64,000 bases of DNA from Calonectria ilicicola (Eukaryota > Ascomycota > Sordariomycetes > Hypocreales > Nectriaceae), in NCBI GenBank assembly GCA_020809705.1, contig CP085827.1, positions 7,006,001 to 7,070,000 of the forward strand. The letters are read 5' to 3'. The notes below the pieces were generated by a model, which saw nothing but the letters and a program-made list of their open reading frames with translations, did not search any database and was not told where the DNA came from. The position numbers and the translations under genes were made by a program. Every line of letters starts with the position of its first letter. The first letter of the stretch is position 1. Positions 46,101-55,599 of the stretch are shown in pieces.

Positions 46101-49100
46101 GGATGGTTGAGCAAGTATGCGAGCACCTCAACATGCGATAGCTGCTGCTCCGTGTGTATCCTATTGACCACGCTTAATATGTATTGTCGGCTTTGGTTTG
46201 CCAAGGTTCTTGGGTCTGGGTTTTGATCTTCCTCCGTTGATCTGTTTGCTGGAAACTTTCGCTCGTATAACTCCGCTGCAATAGCTGCCCGCTTCCAACT
46301 AGGGTCTTCGACCTTGGTAGTGTAATTTGTCAAGTAGTAAACCAGCGCCAGACTCTTGGAAGATGTCCCGATAAAGGAGATGTCATGGTTATGTCGTAAT
46401 CCTACCGCCATTGCAGTATTCCACCTATTTATCAGAGGGTGGGAGCGACGTAGTTGCAATGCCCCATTTGGTGCGAATCCCGTCTTCTCGATAAGCTTCC
46501 ATGGTGCTCCAAACCTGCAGTCCTTCTTTCCTACCTTTGGCCGATTAAGTGAGTATTTCCAGCATGTATCGTTGCAGATATGCATCTGCGTCTTTGCTGC
46601 TATAAAGTTTGCTTCTGTATTAAATTCTGCTGCAAATTGTTCCTTATTTTGGAATTTTGTAGTAATATCGGTATAGGGTGTCCGCCGCATGTTCTCCTCC
46701 TCTTGAAGGACTGTTTCATCAAGATCTTCTGTAAAAACAGTGTCAACATAGCGAAGGATATGTTCTCGTGTTCTTAACATGCTCTCGTCGGTATCATCGT
46801 TAGGCATACCAATAACCCTAGAATGCTCCAGGTTGCCTTCGTGCCACATCATTCCATGAAGATGGAACGCACCACGCTGGTTTGTCTCCACTGCTGCATA
46901 GTACTGGTCTACCCGGCCAAAAATAGAGTCCTGTCCTGTTTTAACATAGTGCTCGAAGAACAACTCCACTTCTCGCTTAAAGAAAAGAGCAGAACCTAAT
47001 GGGTCGGGGATAGCCACTTTTGCGCTCTTAAAGGAATTCTCTAGTGCTTCCTGGATAAGCTTCTCAGCCTCTTCGTCCGTGTAGTCATCTCGGTTATTGT
47101 TTTCATCTTGATCTGCATTTCTCCGGTACACTGCTAGCCGTATCTTGACCGGGTTTGTAAGATCATTGGGGCTGATAGTGAACCATATTGCTGGGATTCC
47201 ATAGCGGACAATCAGCGCTTTAATCTTTCTTCGCATTGCCATCTTAGCTTCCTTAGACATATGCTGCTTGTACCCGTAATGAGATATGTGTCGGAGGAGC
47301 TTCTTTACATCCTCATCAGATGTCTTCCCTTGTGTCTCGAGATCTTGCTTGGCCCTTTCAAGTCTCTCTGGCGAGAGGGATTTAATAATCCTCTCCACTT
47401 CAGGGAAATCGCTTCGATCAACACTAATCATACTAACTCCTCGGTTCTTTTCTCGAACCTCCATATTGAATATAATAAATGATAAGGCCTGATGGCTGCT
47501 AAATCTAGCCCCATGCCTTTGCAATACTGCTCTTGCCCATGTTTTTCTGGTCATGTTATAGTCGGGAGCTTGTATTAACCTAGGCAGCTGCTCCTCTTTA
47601 TTAATGCCCGAGAAATGCTTCCAGAGTTCGGATTCTCTTTCTTCCTTAATACGAGGTCCTCCAAATCCAAAAGGCAATAGTGCGGGGAATGTTTTTGCCC
47701 AAAACCAGAGATCATTATTGTTAGCATATTTGCTTCCTTTGAGAAGGTGTATGTATGGCTGGGTTCGAGCTGTCGTCTCATCTATTGTCTTATCGGAGGG
47801 TAATGTATTGATCCCGCTAATGGACTCAATAGAATACTGAAGCTTTGCTGCATCATGATCATCTGGTGGGGCATCCAGCTCGAACATGCTTGAGCAATTA
47901 ATCTCATCAAAGTAGCTTCCTTCATTCCCGAACCCAACATCATCTCTACTAATATCATCATATTGCAGGTCAAAATCGGTGCCATCGTTGTCCTGGTGTC
48001 CGGCGGCAAGCTCCTGCCGCGCGTCTATAATTGTTCGGGTCTCAGTGTCCTCCAGACCTCGCTCCGTTGCTGGCACAATGTGGGCAGTCCTGGTTCTCTC
48101 ATGTGCTGTTGGTTGATTTAATTCTAGCCTGTCGAAAAGCTGTTTTGGTATACCATGAGATGGACTTCCCCATGTATCCATTTCAGATTGGTTGATGCGA
48201 ATATGGTTATAGTGGGGGTTATTCTTTATAAGCCAGACCAGTGCTTGTTCTACCTTCTGTCGCCGAATAGATAGAAGCTTTGTGAGGTCACGTGGCCTAG
48301 GTCTTTCTTTGCCGTGCCATGTTATATAAATATTATCAAGTACCTTGATTAGGGGGTGTGGGAGTACTTCTGTGACCATATGTTGGAGATTGCTCGGGAA
48401 GACTGTAATATGTCCTTTGATGTGCCGTATATAATCATTCCGTTGTATTTTCTTCTCTCCTGCCCTTAATCTTGTAATATAGCCAAAGCTCATATTTAAA
48501 GCAATAAGCTGTTCTTCAATTAATGTTAGCCCCCTGAGTGCCTCAGGGTACATATGCTCGCATCCAAGCATCTGGTGAAGAAGTATGCGTCGGCTAGGCA
48601 CGCCCGACTGGCCCTTTGCTTTGCAATCTTGGCAGATATACACCTCCTTCTCAGAGGGGAAGCACCTTTGGCACGAAAATGGGCTCTTTCTACCTCTGCC
48701 TCTTTCTTTAGCATCTATTCCCCATGCTACCCACTCTTCCCAGCTTAATGTGGCTAGATCGGCCTCGGAAGACTTTTGATAGCACAGTATACACGTTCGA
48801 GTAGGAAGGGTGCTTTTATCATGCAGTGCTTTGTAAAAGTCTTCTACTGCTGATATCTTTGTATCCAATGTGATTGGCTTTGCCCATATATGAGGAAGTG
48901 ATTGTTTTTCCTTCTCTGCATACTGGTTTTCTAGGTGTTGAAGGGCATTATTTATTAGTTCTTCTTGCTTAGATGTATTTCTTTAATGTTAGTAATAATA
49001 GTTAGCCTTTGCAAATATAGATATAGCTTATCTAACCACTTACATTTGATACTCTGCTTGGCTGTTAGACTTGTGCTTCTTTCTGCTTGGGTAAAGTGAT

Positions 49101-50533
49101 TCATCGCTGGGCTGTACACATCTCTTCTGTGCTTTCTTTTCTCTAAGTGCTTGGGCAGTAGCTGCTATCTTTGCACGGCAGGCTGGGCAACGCTGATACT
49201 TGTCTTGCGTATCCGCTTGCCGAGTGTTGCGACATAAGGTGCAGATACGTAGAGTTGTATCAGTTGTTATACCCTGACTATTTCTGGTGTCCAGTGAGAT
49301 CTCTGTCATTCTTCTCTGGATATCCTTCTTGCGATGCTCGTATGATAATCGGTTCACATCTCGGCACTTAGAACATATTCTGGATTTATAGGAAGCTTCG
49401 GGTATCCAGCTCTGGTGGCATTTTCGACAGATGCGATCACCTAATAAAGACTCGGCTTCCCTTTCTCTCGCGATTTTGTCCTTTCTACGAAAGCGTGATC
49501 GCCCTTGTTCTCGACATTTAGAACATGTTTTATGGTCATCAGAGGCTTCAGGTGTCCAAGGCCGTTTGCATGATCTGCAGATGCGGGCATCCTGTGACAT
49601 CTCGGTCAGCTCCATTCGAGCGCTCTCATGGCGTCGCTTGTTCGATGCTCGGTTATACTCTCGACATTTAGGGCACATTCGATATTCTCTAGATCCTTCA
49701 GGTACCCAGGTTTGCAGACATGCTGAGCAAATGCGAGTACCTGGTGAGAGGTTTTGCGTGTTCTTCTTGCGTCGAGTTTTTACTTCTTGTCTAATCTCTC
49801 GACATCTAAAGCACACTTGATATTGTTCAAAGGCTTTAGGTATCCAGGCTTTTTGGCATACTGTACATATACGACTCCTCCATGCAAGGAGGGGTTCCTT
49901 GTAGTTTGCTTCCCTTTGTGGAGAGCTTTCTATTCCTTTGTTTGCCTCTTTTATAGTGGAATGCCTTCTTTTACTCAGACAGAGCGGGCATAATTTAAAG
50001 CGCGAGTCTGGGGAATCTGGAGTCCAGGGTTTTAAACACTGATAGCATGTGCGCTGCTTTGAAATGCCCAGTTGTTCTGATGGTGCTATGCCCTTTGTTG
50101 ATTCCTCCTGTGCCGGGTGTGCATGTCCGATACTACTTAGACCTGCTGTTTCTATTGCTCGAGACCCTAACACAGTGATGTTGAATAGTGAAGGGTCTAG
50201 CCTTGCCATGTTGCGGCATCTTGGGCATATAGTTGATATATTAGCTGGTCCTGGAATCCACACCTGTTTACAGGTAGTGCATTGTCGCCCCTGCATATTA
50301 GGTGAATGTAGGGGTTGCTGCCTGTTTGCTTGATATATGAGTGTTGGTGAAGCTGGGGTTGGTAGTACTGTTACGCTTGATTGTTCTTCTGTACTACCTA
50401 ATGGGGATATATCTTTGACGCCCATTTGTTGTGAATTTGAGTCTTCTGTGAGAGCTTTGGCAGTATCTTCTGATGTTGTGATAGCTGGTCTTGCTGGTGC
50501 TATATTTGGTGGTGTAAGGAAGCTGCCCTGCAT
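43109..50533 (-). CDS. Helitron zinc-finger/Rep/Pif1-type helicase, two exons
   Basis: Transposase of rolling-circle elements: nicks and joins DNA ends (Rep) and unwinds (helicase). Exon 2 (48980-43109) has the Rep HUH motif FHLHG (about 46847-46876) and the two-tyrosine motif YYLTNYTTK (about 46313-46339). It also has an SF1B helicase: Walker A GGEGGTGKS (about 44620-44650), IVDEVSM (about 44360-44392), FSGDFHQF, a DYKVQGQTL motif and LSRCTSLEG. Exon 1 (to 49044) encodes seven CxxC..CxxC units with a common [RI]C..C...W.PE core. A 63-nt intron with GTAAGT and CTAAC joins the two frames exactly in phase, so I treat them as one protein of about 2450 residues. The first in-frame ATG is 50533. 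The frame stays open to about 50720 with no ATG, so the true start may lie in a further upstream exon. No stop or frameshift is seen; the element may be active. Confidence 0.85.
48981..49043 (-). other. predicted intron joining zinc-finger exon to Rep/helicase exon
   Basis: On the minus strand the donor is CAAAT|GTAAGT at 49043. Branch-like GCTAAC and TACTAAC follow, and the acceptor is TTAAAG ending at 48981, 63 nt in all. Splicing restores AT|A and continues as NTSKQEELINN into the long Rep frame. The stop codon TAA that ends the zinc-finger frame lies inside the donor site. Confidence 0.8.
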
Positions 50534-51993
50534 CTGGTTGTATACATCGTTATGACTTTGAAGGTGTAATCCAGAGAGTGTTGACCCGGCGGTTTGTCCT
50601 CTCAGTCGTTCTAAAAGTGTATGTAGGCTAGGCACCAAGCTACCTGCTTGTTGTGCTGTATCTTGACTTGCCCCTGTCTTCTTGGTTGGAGCCCTAGTAA
50701 CATTAGCTGGTTTATTTTCCTATACGTTGGATGTTTAATAGGGTATAGCATGCTAATTACTAACATATCTGCAATTCGTACTCAATTGTTTTGCTTATGC
50801 TAATGATACTATAGGCAGCATCTCCAATTCGCTACATGCACTAGATTTGGTGTTCTCCAATTCCAACCTCAAACAACCCAATCTCTGGCTCCTCGCCTCC
50901 TACATCCGCTGGTATTCTCAAGCTATCCGATTTCGGTATTAAAATGCACTCTATGAGTCATTTTTATGAAAATATCTCACATCTTATCAGATGTTGGTAC
51001 CTTGCTGGTCTTGGAAAACTCTTTTCTTTCCATTTTACTTTATTCTATTGGATATTCTTTGGGCCATGTGGCTTTTGTTGTCTCCGGTTTTGCCCCGGCG
51101 GTATATGATTTATACGGTTTTAGGAAGGTGTATTACACTTCATCACGCTATTCTGGGTCTGGGCCCTTCTATATATGGAGTTGCGGCTGAAGGGATGTGA
51201 TGTATTTTGGTGAACTATGATGTATGGGCATTTTGATTTGATTGTGTCTCGTATGCAACCACTTTACTCTGCATTAGACTATTCTTTTAACCAGTATAGT
51301 CTACTTTAATCCATCAGCTAACAAGGTTGATTCCCCTTAAGCTTATGGCGGTATAGCTAGGGGCGTGCTGTGAGCGTCTATTTTAACGCTCTATCCACTA
51401 CTTCTTGCCTGTTTTGATGTAGTAAATTTGCGCCTTATCTTGCATTAGTACCTTACACTGTGTGCCACTTTTCTGTTAACCTTTTCAAGGACCAGGTTGA
51501 TACTTGTAGGAGCTTGGGCGGTAAGATGAAGGGTGTGTGTTAGATCTGGTCTTTTTGGTCATAGATGACCTGTGTGAATTTTCTCTTGCATTAGTCTATT
51601 TCTTCCTGGTCCGTTCTTGACCCTAAGTTGTTTTTGGAATGGTTGGCTAGTCGTGAGGAAGAAGCTATTAGTTTGTGATGGTGTGGAGGCCCACTGTTGG
51701 CCTAAGCTCTCTTGGAACTGTTGATTGTCTGGGACGGTTTTCGGTATGTGGATGCTTTTATTTCAACAAACCGCCGGTGGACTAGCGCTAAGATGGTTGG
51801 CTGTCTCTTGTTTTAGTTGAAGATCAATTGCTGTCTCTTGCCTGTCTTGCCTTTAACGAATTATTGCTCTAACAATTTAAGATCTTCATATTCCCTCCAT
51901 TTGCTTTGCCTTTTGGTATTTTGCTCTTGCTATCTTTATCTTTATCTTTGTTTTTACTTTATGCACCTCTTTATTGAAACTGAATTTCATGTT
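50534..51993. other. divergent intergenic region inside the Helitron-like element
   Basis: About 1.4 kb between two oppositely transcribed element genes. It should hold both promoters and the 5' end of the Rep gene. It is T-rich on the + strand before the right-hand gene. I recognise no further coding sequence, RNA gene or repeat. Confidence 0.5.
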
Positions 51994-53533
51994 ATGGCTA
52001 CCTCGGAATCACCCCAGCGCAATGGCAGCCGTACTAGGAGACCTGCTAAATTTGCAAAGGGTCTTGGAAGCGATATGGGCATGTCTGTTCTCGTCCAGCT
52101 TGATACCCCCAACCGCCTTGTTGGTGCCGAGAACCAGTACATTAAGGGCCTTAATATTGAGGTCTTAGGTAGGGTCTATTTGGTGCCCCCGCCTTGGATG
52201 CAAGATGATATATATATCATACTCCGTCCTAAAAGTCAGCAGACTTCTGCTCCTTATGCTATCTATTTCAGCGTGAACCTTGCGTTATACGGTGAACCTA
52301 TAGAAGATGTGGAGTGGGCAGGGCAGTGGTTTTGGATCAGTGGCAAGGTCCATCCTTATGCTCTTACATGGGTAACTAGAGAACCTGACTTATACTCTGC
52401 CGATGGCGATGAGGGAGAGTTTTATACGGCCCCTACTTTTTTGGTTCGCGAGTTAAGTCTCCAAGCGTAAGTCTTATTTATTTGACTAATAGTTTCATTC
52501 CTAACCTCTTCCAAGTGTTGCGCCGCGAACCGTCTCCAGTCGAGGCGAGTTTCTGACAAGCACTCCCAAAGGTTATATCACTGGTCAGGTGGTTGGGCCG
52601 GGCTACTCTGTACTAAATCAGGCCACTTTGAATACTTTCGACAAGGCCCAGTTTAATTGTTGTGCGCTGGTACAAGGATGCACCTTTATTGGACCAGGCG
52701 ACGAGGAGAAGTCCCCCTTCCGTGGGTTTCACAGCTTCCAGGTCTTCATTCTGTTCCCTATTCATGCAGTTCCTTATAACCTCCTGTGCAAGAAGATGGC
52801 TACCCAAGCAACCAGTCAGTTCAAGCCTGGTGTTCCAATTTCTTGCTATGGCAATATTGTGGGCCTTCTTGATCATCGACATCTAGTCAACCCGCCTTCT
52901 GACAGTGCTGACTATGTCTTTATTATGGTCCCTGATACTTGGCATTTCCCAGAGAAGGCATTACCACCGGCGGCACTGGATACTTATGCTCCTCCAAGCC
53001 CTGCTTCAGCTTCAACCCCAAGTTCAAGTGGGTTCGATAGCATTCGTTCACAATTCAGATCTTCTTCGTCACGTGGAAGCCAACCACGGTCATCTGCACC
53101 ACCGTCTTCGGCGTCCCCGGTCACCCCTTCACCAAAGAAGCGCTCAGCTACTACTGCCTTCGACGATGTAGAAACTCCGACGAAGAAAGTTTGCGCTTTT
53201 GGGTCTAAAGCTCAGCAGAACTCGGTGAGCGGTATGTCAGACGGGCAGCCGATTACAGTAACTTCGACCCTTGAGGAAGATCAAGATTTGCCCGATCTCG
53301 GACCTCTAGCTTCAGATGCCCAGTTAGACTTGTCCCCAGCTTCCCCGGAACCAATAGATGATGAGTCAGATGGAGAGATGGTGAAGGACGAGGCAGGAAA
53401 TTTTGAAGGTAGGTCCTCTGAAGCTGCAGATCCAGTTCGGCAGACTAGGTCTTCAACTGCAGAACCCTCAAGGGGTAAAGTTGGGAGTAAGAACAAGGGG
53501 AAAGGGAAGATACATCCAACAAGAAAAATGTAA
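51994..53533 (+). CDS. Helitron-borne protein of unknown family, possible OB-fold/ssDNA-binding role
   Basis: Two exons, 51994-52466 and 52516-53533, about 496 residues. The 49-nt intron has donor GTAAGT, a CTAAC/CTAAT branch and acceptor CCAAG, and it restores the phase (GC|T) into VAPRTVSSRG. ATG 51994 has a better context than in-frame ATG 51961. The N-terminal two thirds look globular and contain two similar beta-strand-like stretches, LNIEVLGRVYLVPP and VPISCYGNIVGLL. The C-terminal third is Ser/Pro-rich, with a nuclear-signal-like KKRSA patch, an acidic stretch and a basic end (KNKGKGK). I recognise no family. Many Helitrons outside fungi carry RPA-like single-strand-binding genes, and the two strand patterns would fit OB folds, but this is inference. 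The stop codon touches the first terminal repeat unit. Confidence 0.7.
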
Positions 53534-53679
53534 TGCTCTCGGAACGAGAGTTTAAGGGGCGCTAAAAAGAAGAGGTGCATGATGATGTTTTTCCCATACT
53601 CTTGCTTAGGTAATCAGGTCATGTGACTAGCACATGGTTATTCATGTGATTTAGCTTGAGGCCCCCCCCCCCCCGGAGG

Positions 53680-53700
53680 TGGGCGGGTGGGAGGGGGGGG
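53680..53700 (+). other. G-quadruplex-type motif in unit 1 (also 54064-54083 and 54437-54455)
   Basis: GGGCGGGTGGGAGGGG fits G3+N1G3+N1G3+N1G3+ on the + strand. It lies a few bases after a C run of 13 in unit 1, 7 in unit 2 and 8 in unit 3. The C and G runs could also pair as a hairpin. Confidence 0.8.
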
Positions 53701-53720
53701 CTAATTTGTTAGCTTATTAA

Positions 53721-53832
53721 GCCTTAGGTTCCTCTAGCCTTAGGTTCCTCTAGCCTTAGGTTCCTCTAGCCTTAGGTTCCTCTAGCCTTAGGTTCCTCTA
53801 GCTTTGGGTTCCTCTAGCTTTGGGTTCCTCTA
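53721..53832 (+). repeat. 16-bp minisatellite in unit 1
   Basis: Seven perfect-length 16-bp copies, five of the CCTTAGG type followed by two of the CTTTGGG type. Units 2 and 3 carry 3+3 and 3+4 copies, so the array has changed by whole repeats since the units duplicated. Confidence 0.95.
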
Positions 53833-53933
53833 GCTTTAAGATCTCTCTTAAACTCGAGTCCGAGAGCACTTTCTGGAGCGTTTAGGAGCAGGGCGACTAA
53901 TCGCTCTTTCCGCAATTGCAACGTGCTCTCGGA

Positions 53934-54283
53934 ACGAGAGTTTAAAGGGCGCTAAAAAGAAGAGGTGCATGATGATGTTTTTCCCATACTCTTGCTTAGG
54001 TAATCAGGTCATGTGACTAGCACATGGTTATTCATGTGATTTAGCTTGAGGCCCCCCCGGAGGTGGGCGGGTGGGAGGGGGGGCTAATTTGTTAGCTTAT
54101 TAAGCCTTAGGTTCCTCTAGCCTTAGGTTCCTCTAGCCTTAGGTTCCTCTAGCTTTGGGTTCCTCTAGCTTTGGGTTCCTCTAGCTTTGGGTTCCTCTAG
54201 CTTTAAGATCTCTCTTAAACTCGAGTCCGAGAGCACTTTCTGGAGCGTTTAGGAGCAGGGCGACTAATCGCTCTTTCCGCAAT
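53934..54283 (-). mobile_element. tandem Helitron unit 2 (350 bp)
   Basis: Same layout as unit 1 with six minisatellite copies (3+3) and a 7-nt C run. It is separated from unit 1 by 7 nt (TGCAACG) that belong to neither unit. Confidence 0.75.
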
Positions 54284-54294
54284 TATCTGGATAA

Positions 54295-54671
54295 TGCTCT
54301 CGGAACGAGAGTTTAAAGGGCGCTAAAAAGAAGAGGTGCATGATGATGTTTTTCCCATACTCTTGCTTAGGTAATCAGGTCATGTGACTAGCACATGGTT
54401 ATTCATGTGATTTAGCTTGAGGCCCCCCCCGGAGGTGGGCGGGTGGGAGGGGGGGCTAATTTGTTAGCTTATTAAGCCTTAGGTTCCTCTAGCCTTAGGT
54501 TCCTCTAGCCTTAGGTTCCTCTAGCTTTGGGTTCCTCTAGCTTTGGGTTCCTCTAGCTTTGGGTTCCTCTAGCTTTGGGTTCCTCTAGCTTTAAGATCTC
54601 TCTTAAACTCGAGTCCGAGAGCACTTTCTGGAGCGTTTAGGAGCAGGGCGACTAATCGCTCTTTCCGCAAT
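54295..54671 (-). mobile_element. tandem Helitron unit 3 (377 bp)
   Basis: Same layout with seven minisatellite copies (3+4) and an 8-nt C run. An 11-nt spacer (TATCTGGATAA) separates it from unit 2. Its CGCAAT end is the right border of the repeated region. Confidence 0.75.
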
Positions 54672-54688
54672 GATATACCATCGTTGAC

Positions 54689-55000
54689 TGTTATGACCTA
54701 GGCCAACCCAACCAGTGAAGCCGCCGGCAGAAGGCCGGAAGACCCGCTTTTACCTCTGACAAGCTGTGCTCGCGTACGCCAATAGACTTAAGGAGCGCTG
54801 CTCCGCAAGGAGCGCCGCGCTCCTAGAAAAACATCGCTCTTTAGGGTAGCTCCATTTAAATAGCCCTATAGAGCCCTAGATTGAACTGTACATTAGACTT
54901 CTAGGAGTTGCTGCCATCTAGGGCACAACTCAGCTCTCAATACAACTTGGTTACCTTCAATTGATCTATTTGACCGATTGACCCATTACCAGACGTAACA
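54689..55000. mobile_element. probable solo LTR
   Basis: A 312-bp block starts TGTTATGACC and ends ACGTAACA, giving TGTTA/TAACA inverted ends. It contains an AT-rich TTTAAATAG box and GC-rich palindromic sequence (GGAGCGC..GCGCTCC). No matching second LTR and no clear 5-bp target duplication are seen, so the call is tentative. Confidence 0.4.
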
Positions 55001-55599
55001 ATCTTCCTTTGTTGCTCAAACCAACGTGCCTGATCTTATCTGTGAACACGAACCGTTACACTAGGTCACTGTGATTTGCTCTGTTTGGGAGCCATCCATA
55101 GATTAAGCAGATCTTTTAGAAAAGACCTATGTAGTTCTCCGGTTTTAAGAATCTGGTTTGCTTAGTATAATTATTCTATCCGAAGTTTCCTAATCGCTTA
55201 TTATTCTTCCAGTAATTATTAGGACGATTATTGTAGGTCAGACAGTGATTTGTGAAAACCATATATACTATCCCAGAGGTGGCCATAGAGGCCGCAAATG
55301 CGGAGATCTTTTGTTCATTCTTGTAGCGCTGCTATTTATCTTTAGCTCATACTATAAGTTATATAAGACTAAGAGAAGTACCTTCTCCAATTTCGGCGAT
55401 CTTGTAGTTTTGGTATAGGGTGTTATGAAATGTAGAGAAAATATCACCTAGATTTATAAGAAACCATAGCTGGCAGAGTTCTTCAGGAACCCTCTAGCTT
55501 AACTACATGCATTTAATTATATAGAGTCTTTTAATAAATATTTAAATGTATTCCTTTATATCTTTATAAAACTATAAAGTATCTAATATAAGGTTACCA
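55001..55599. other. AT-rich non-coding stretch
   Basis: No gene or family recognised. The sequence becomes very AT-rich towards 55500-55600 and probably continues the decayed retroelement described next. Confidence 0.5.

Larger units (their letters stand above)
53534..53926 (-). mobile_element. tandem Helitron unit 1 (393 bp)
   Basis: Begins TGCTCTCGGAACGAGAG, then a GAGGC(13) run and a G-rich block. Seven copies of a 16-bp repeat follow (53721-53832; five GCCTTAGGTTCCTCTA and two GCTTTGGGTTCCTCTA). An inverted copy of the beginning lies at 53847-53868, and a tail ends CGCAAT. It has no coding capacity. It resembles a non-autonomous Helentron-type end pair. Confidence 0.75.
42668..54671 (-). 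mobile_element. Helitron-like rolling-circle element (Rep/helicase-encoding) with tandem terminal units
   Basis: The element is oriented on the minus strand. It carries a Rep/Pif1-helicase gene with an upstream zinc-finger exon and one divergent gene. Its left end starts TGCTCTCGGAACGAGAG, a perfect 6-bp hairpin with a 3-nt loop. The same first ~43 bases recur at 53534, 53934 and 54295. The right end is a related inverted sequence plus a 57-bp tail ending CGCAAT. Inverted ends, a terminal hairpin and an internal minisatellite resemble the Helitron2/Helentron group rather than canonical TC..CTRR Helitrons. I cannot fix which of the three right-hand copies is the true 5' end of the autonomous element. 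It lies 212 bp after the NRPS-2 stop. Confidence 0.8.

Noticed and set aside
49040..50638. Zinc-finger protein as an independent gene
   Set aside because: It lacks an initiating ATG at its upstream edge, and its stop lies inside a perfect GTAAGT donor that splices in phase to the Rep frame. Kept only as a possible unspliced product.
50966..51190. Small membrane-like protein between the Helitron genes
   Set aside because: T-rich composition alone gives hydrophobic codons; two overlapping frames look equally plausible and neither has a family signature.
52589..53533. Second half of the divergent Helitron gene as a separate gene
   Set aside because: It begins at a GTG in an open frame; a 49-nt intron joins it in phase to the upstream exon.
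53721..54592. CRISPR array
   Set aside because: Repeats are directly adjacent 16-mers without unique spacers, in a eukaryote; they are a minisatellite.
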